A stretch of DNA of 43,740 nucleotides from Clostridia bacterium (GTDB lineage Bacteria; Bacillota; Clostridia; Christensenellales; Borkfalkiaceae). Every line of letters starts with the position of its first letter. Position 1 is the first letter of the stretch. Position numbers and translations under genes: made by a program. The notes under the pieces were generated by a model. The model was not told where the DNA came from and made no database searches. It worked only from the letters and a program-made list of their open reading frames with translations. Location: contig JAJQDC010000003.1 of NCBI GenBank assembly GCA_021202395.1, positions 8,187-51,926 of the forward strand. Direction: 5' to 3'. Below are positions 39,925 to 43,740 of the stretch, one piece after another.

Positions 39925-42900
39925 ATGAAAAAGTTGACTATCGACGGTAATACCGCCGCCAGCCACGTTGCGTATGCCTTTTCTGAGGTAGCAGCAATCT
40001 ACCCCATCACCCCTTCTTCCCCTATGGCAGAAGTAGCAGATGAATGGGCAACCGCAGGCAGAACCAATATGTGGGGACAGAAAGTTAAAATTTCTGAAAT
40101 GCAGTCGGAAGGCGGCGCAGCAGGCGCAGTTCACGGCTCGCTTTGCGCAGGTGCGCTTACCACCACCTACACCGCGTCGCAGGGACTTCTTTTGATGATC
40201 CCCAACATGTACAAGATTTCAGGCGAACTTATGCCCATGGTTATGCACGTATCCGCACGTGCCCTTGCAGCACATTCGCTTAACATCTTCGGCGACCATG
40301 CAGACGTTATGGCTTGCCGCCAGACAGGTTTTGCAATGCTTTGCGATTCTTCTGTACAGGAAGTTATGGACCTTGCTTTAGTTGCACACCTTTCTACACT
40401 TAAAGCTAAAGTTCCTTTTATCAACTTCTTTGACGGCTTCAGGACTTCGCACGAAGTTGCTAAAATTGACGTCTGGGATGAAGCTGACGACTACGCAGAA
40501 ATCAGAGCTATATGCGACGAAGTTGGCACCGCTGCCGATATAGCAGACTTTAAATCAAGGGCATTGAACCCCGAACATCCTATACAGAAAGGTACCGCAC
40601 AGAACGGCGATACATACTTCCAGAACAGGGAAACTGCCAACAGCTACTACCAGGCTACCCCTGCCATTGTTCAGAAGATGATGGACGTAGTTTCTGCTAA
40701 GTGCGGCAGGAAGTACCACCTGTTTGACTACGTTGGTGCACCCGACGCAGAAGAAGTTATCGTAGCTATGGGCTCGGCTTGCGAAACCATAGAAGAAAGC
40801 ATCAACAAATTAAACACAATGGGCAAGAAATACGGCCTTGTTAAAGTACGCCTTTACAGACCTTTCGTAGCAGACGCATTTGTTGCAGCCCTTCCCAAGA
40901 CAGCTAAAAAGATTGCCGTGCTTGACAGGACTAAGGAACCGGGCAGCCTTGGCGAACCCCTTTACCTTGACGTTTGCTCAGCTCTGTTTGAAAAGGGCTT
41001 AACCCCTACGGTAGTAGGCGGCAGATACGGCTTAGGTTCAAAGGAATTTACCCCTTCTATGGTACTTGCAGTTTACAAGAACTTAGAACAGAAAGCACCC
41101 AAGAACCACTTCACCATCGGTATATACGAAGACGTTACCAACACGTCGCTTGACTTCAGCGAAAAGTTTGACGCCGCACCCGCAGGCTCAACATCTTGTA
41201 TGTTCTACGGCTTAGGCTCAGACGGTACCGTTGGCGCAAACAAGAACTCCATCAAGATCATAGGCGACCATACAGACAAGCATGCACAGGCATACTTCTA
41301 CTATGACTCTAAGAAATCGGGCGGCATCACCGTTTCTCACCTTCGTTTCGGCGATACCCCTATCCAGTCGGAATATCTTATTGACTCGGCTGACTTTGTA
41401 CAGTGCTCTAACCCTTCTTACGTAACCCGTTACGATATGACAAGCGCTATAAAAGAAGGCGGCACGTTCCTTATCAATACAAATGCAACCACGGTTGAAG
41501 CTCTTGAAGAATTCCTGCCCGCAAAAGTTAAGCAGGATATCGCTAAAAAGCACATCAACCTTTACGTTATAGACGCTATTAAGATTGCAGGCGGCCTTGG
41601 CCTTAAGGGCAGGACAAACACCATTTTACAGTCTGCTTTCTTCCGCGTTAACCCCCAGATAATGCCTTATGACAAAGCCGTAGAATACATGAAGTATATG
41701 GCTAAGAAGTCTTTCGGCAGAAAGGGCGACGCAGTTGTTCAGATGAACTACAACGCTATAGACAGCGCTGCAGGCGACAACCTTGTTAAAATTGACGTAC
41801 CCGCTTCATGGGCTAACGCTACCACGGGCGCAGAAATGATTAAGGGCGCTGACAACGAATACTATCAGGAAATAATCAAGCCCATTATGTATATGAAGGG
41901 CGATACTCTTAAATCATCTCAGTTCAACGCAGACGGCCACGTTCCCACAGGTACTACCAAGTACGAAAAACGCGGTGTTGCAGTTACCGTACCTGAAATT
42001 GACCAGTCTAAGTGCATACAGTGCGGCACCTGCTCGTTTGTATGCCCCCACGCTTGCCTTCGCCCCGCACTTGTTGCCGACGGCGCAGACAAACCCGCTA
42101 CATTGGAACTCAAGAAAGCTACAGGCATCCCCGGCTACGGCTACAAGATGCAGGTATCTCCCCTTGACTGTATGGGTTGCGGCGTGTGCGCTACCGTTTG
42201 CCCTGTAAAGGATGGCGGCGCTATAAAGATGATACCCCTTGCAGATTCACTTGCAAAGGGCGAAGCTGAAAACTGGGAATACGCAGTTAACCTGCCCGCA
42301 GTTGATACTTCTAAATTCAAGAAAGAAACCGTTAAGGGCTGCCAGTTCTGCACACCTTTGTTTGAGTTCTCAGGTGCGTGCGCAGGCTGCGGCGAAACGC
42401 CTTACGTTAAAGTTATAACCCAGCTCTTCGGCGAAGACATGGTTATTGCAAACGCAACGGGCTGTTCATCCATTTACGGCGGTTCTTCACCTACATGCCC
42501 CTACACTACCAATAAAGAAGGCAAAGGTCCCGCTTGGGCTAACTCTCTGTTTGAAGACAACGCAGAATTCGGCTACGGCATGAACCTTGCATACAGCGCA
42601 AGAAGAAATACCCTTAAGACAAAGGTTGAAAAACTTGCAGAAGTATGGGCAAGCGAAGAAGGCAAAGCTGCATGCGCTAAGTGGATAGAGACATTTAACG
42701 ACAGAGAGCCTTCTAAGGTTGCAAGCGCAGAACTTCTTAAACTGCTTGAAGGCTGCCATGAATGCGGCTGCGAAGCTGACGGCTTGGTAAAAGAAATTCT
42801 TGCAGACAAAGACTGCTTATCTAAGAAGTCAATCTGGATCTTCGGCGGCGACGGCTGGGCATACGACATCGGTTACGGCGGTCTTGACCACGTACTTGCA

Positions 42901-43458
42901 AGCGGCGAAGACGTTAACGTGCTTGTACTTGATACCGAAGTTTATTCCAACACCGGCGGCCAGGCATCCAAGTCTACCAACATCGGTGCAGTTGCCAAGT
43001 TCGCTTCTGCAGGTAAGAGAGTTAAGAAAAAGGATCTTGGCATGATAGCTAAGAGCTACGGTTACATTTACGTAGCACAGTGCGCTATGGGTTCTAACCC
43101 CGCACAGCTGCTTAAAGCACTTACCGAAGCTGAAGCTTACCACGGACCTTCACTTATAATCTGCTACGCACCTTGCATCAACCATGGTATTAACATGACA
43201 AAGAGCCAGCTTGAAGAAAAGGCGGCTGTTGACTGCGGCTACTGGCAGCTTTACAGGTACAACCCCGATGGCGAAGTATTCACCCTTGACAGCAAGGATC
43301 CCACAGGCGACTACCAGGCATTCCTTGCAGGCGAAACACGTTATGCTTCCCTTGTAAAAACACAGGGCGCCGACGTTGCTAACGAGCTGTTCAAGAAGAC
43401 AGAAGAAAGCGCTAAGGAAAGACTTGCAGGCTATAAGAAACTTGCAGGCAAAGAATAA
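39925..43458 (+). CDS. nifJ: Pyruvate:ferredoxin (flavodoxin) oxidoreductase
   Basis: This enzyme oxidises pyruvate with CoA to acetyl-CoA and CO2, passing electrons to ferredoxin or flavodoxin, the central step of anaerobic fermentation. The 1177-residue single chain has all domains. The N-terminal YPITPSSPMAE stretch is followed by the CoA domain and the transketolase-like domain II. Two [4Fe-4S] ferredoxin motifs lie near residues 692-704 (CIQCGTCSFVC) and 747-757 (CMGCGVCATVC). CAGCGETPY near 817-825 ligates the proximal cluster. The thiamine diphosphate site is GGDGWAYDIGYGG near 974-986 with EVYSNTGGQ near 1003-1011. The ATG at 39925 is eight bases after GGAGG; a TTG one codon earlier is too close. 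Codon use is strongly biased, as expected for high expression. Confidence 0.98.
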   Translation: MKKLTIDGNTAASHVAYAFSEVAAIYPITPSSPMAEVADEWATAGRTNMWGQKVKISEMQSEGGAAGAVHGSLCAGALTTTYTASQGLLLMIPNMYKISGELMPMVMHVSARALAAHSLNIFGDHADVMACRQTGFAMLCDSSVQEVMDLALVAHLSTLKAKVPFINFFDGFRTSHEVAKIDVWDEADDYAEIRAICDEVGTAADIADFKSRALNPEHPIQKGTAQNGDTYFQNRETANSYYQATPAIVQKMMDVVSAKCGRKYHLFDYVGAPDAEEVIVAMGSACETIEESINKLNTMGKKYGLVKVRLYRPFVADAFVAALPKTAKKIAVLDRTKEPGSLGEPLYLDVCSALFEKGLTPTVVGGRYGLGSKEFTPSMVLAVYKNLEQKAPKNHFTIGIYEDVTNTSLDFSEKFDAAPAGSTSCMFYGLGSDGTVGANKNSIKIIGDHTDKHAQAYFYYDSKKSGGITVSHLRFGDTPIQSEYLIDSADFVQCSNPSYVTRYDMTSAIKEGGTFLINTNATTVEALEEFLPAKVKQDIAKKHINLYVIDAIKIAGGLGLKGRTNTILQSAFFRVNPQIMPYDKAVEYMKYMAKKSFGRKGDAVVQMNYNAIDSAAGDNLVKIDVPASWANATTGAEMIKGADNEYYQEIIKPIMYMKGDTLKSSQFNADGHVPTGTTKYEKRGVAVTVPEIDQSKCIQCGTCSFVCPHACLRPALVADGADKPATLELKKATGIPGYGYKMQVSPLDCMGCGVCATVCPVKDGGAIKMIPLADSLAKGEAENWEYAVNLPAVDTSKFKKETVKGCQFCTPLFEFSGACAGCGETPYVKVITQLFGEDMVIANATGCSSIYGGSSPTCPYTTNKEGKGPAWANSLFEDNAEFGYGMNLAYSARRNTLKTKVEKLAEVWASEEGKAACAKWIETFNDREPSKVASAELLKLLEGCHECGCEADGLVKEILADKDCLSKKSIWIFGGDGWAYDIGYGGLDHVLASGEDVNVLVLDTEVYSNTGGQASKSTNIGAVAKFASAGKRVKKKDLGMIAKSYGYIYVAQCAMGSNPAQLLKALTEAEAYHGPSLIICYAPCINHGINMTKSQLEEKAAVDCGYWQLYRYNPDGEVFTLDSKDPTGDYQAFLAGETRYASLVKTQGADVANELFKKTEESAKERLAGYKKLAGKE

Positions 43459-43480
43459 TTCAGTATATAACTTCCGTTTT

Positions 43481-43510
43481 ATGCGGGGCACACGAATGTG
43501 TGCCCCGCAT
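43481..43510 (+). terminator. GC-rich hairpin after nifJ
   Basis: ATGCGGGGCACAC-GAAT-GTGTGCCCCGCAT is a perfect 13-bp stem 22 bp after the stop. No T-run follows, so it may act as a 3' stabiliser or a pause site before the next hairpin. Confidence 0.6.
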
Positions 43511-43526
43511 AGTATTTACGGCAAGT

Positions 43527-43574
43527 TTCAAACAAAACGCCCACGCAAAATTTTGCGTGGGCGTTTTGTTTGAA
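43527..43574. terminator. 48-bp perfect palindrome, probable bidirectional terminator
   Basis: Bases 43527-43550 are the exact reverse complement of 43551-43574. The A- and T-rich tracts (AACAAAAC, GTTTTGTTTG) make the hairpin followed by TTTTGTTTG on either strand. Confidence 0.75.
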
Positions 43575-43648
43575 TTAAGTTATAATGCAAGTATAGACTG
43601 TGATTGGGTATTGTGGAATAAGTTTTTTTTATAAGGAAAGCCAGATTA

Positions 43649-43740
43649 TCCCCTCATCCGTCCCTACGGGACACCTGTCTCAACGGCGGTAAGGACAACC
43701 GCTGTTTCGGGCACCGTTTGCGCCTTGCACTATGCGCAAA
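43649..43740 (+). repeat. Long structured repeat, cut by the window end
   Basis: It begins TCCCCTCATCCGTCCCTACG and continues as in 26927-27095 through the GCGGTAAGGACAACCGC and GTTTGCGC...GCGCAAA segments to the last base. The rest lies outside the window. Confidence 0.85.

Noticed and set aside
41218-41553. Minus-strand open frames within nifJ (41218-41553, 42573-42869, 43150-43491)
   Set aside because: They mirror the strongly biased codon use of nifJ, and none has a ribosome-binding site or family resemblance.

Overview
The window reads as chromosome of an anaerobic, low-to-middle-GC Gram-positive bacterium of the class Clostridia, probably an uncultured gut lineage. The evidence is gene content and order: ruvC-ruvA-ruvB-queA-tgt-yajC, then a YrzE-like membrane gene, the SCIFF peptide and its radical SAM maturase, secD-secF, recJ and relA. 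There is also a one-piece pyruvate:ferredoxin oxidoreductase, an ECF transporter core next to truA, many sigma-A promoters with 17-bp spacing, and frequent TTG starts. I see no rRNA, tRNA, CRISPR array, phage or insertion-sequence transposase. Species cannot be set from the sequence alone.

Region 1 (1-16,600, minus strand) is the conserved recombination, tRNA-queuosine, secretion and stringent-response block. Two things have entered it. One is a three-gene RelE-type toxin-antitoxin module between queA and tgt. The other is a set of structured repeats upstream of the SCIFF gene, between ruvA and ruvC, and downstream of relA. The 52-residue SCIFF precursor (8950-9108) has six cysteines and lies just upstream of its maturase.

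Region 2 (16,600-24,650) holds argH and gltA on the plus strand. On the minus strand are a PC4-like protein, carbonic anhydrase, nitroreductase, a four-gene sigma/anti-sigma cluster, hemW and a small MGMT-type alkyltransferase. Region 3 (24,780-34,180, minus) holds lepA, an MreB-like gene with maf, a ppx/gppA gene, and a folate operon (folC-folE-folP-folBK). The folate operon is preceded by what I read as a tetrahydrofolate (THF-I) riboswitch.

Region 4 (34,400-39,450) holds a YetF/DUF421-DUF4363 pair (plus) and a transporter-tRNA operon (fused EcfA-EcfA, EcfT, TruA; minus). Between them is a compact 340-bp locus that I consider the most interesting part of the window. Two convergent, perfect-consensus promoters flank a 35-codon ORF enclosed by a long imperfect inverted repeat, with separate intrinsic terminators for each strand. 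This is the layout of a type I toxin-antitoxin system whose mRNA ends can fold back on each other. Region 5 (39,820-43,580, plus) is nifJ with its own strong promoter, followed by two strong hairpins.

A family of multi-hairpin repeats with ends resembling CCCCTCATCC and GGGGAAGGCAAGG is scattered through the intergenic gaps. In two places oppositely oriented copies face each other across about 50 bp. Several copies sit directly at gene 3' ends.
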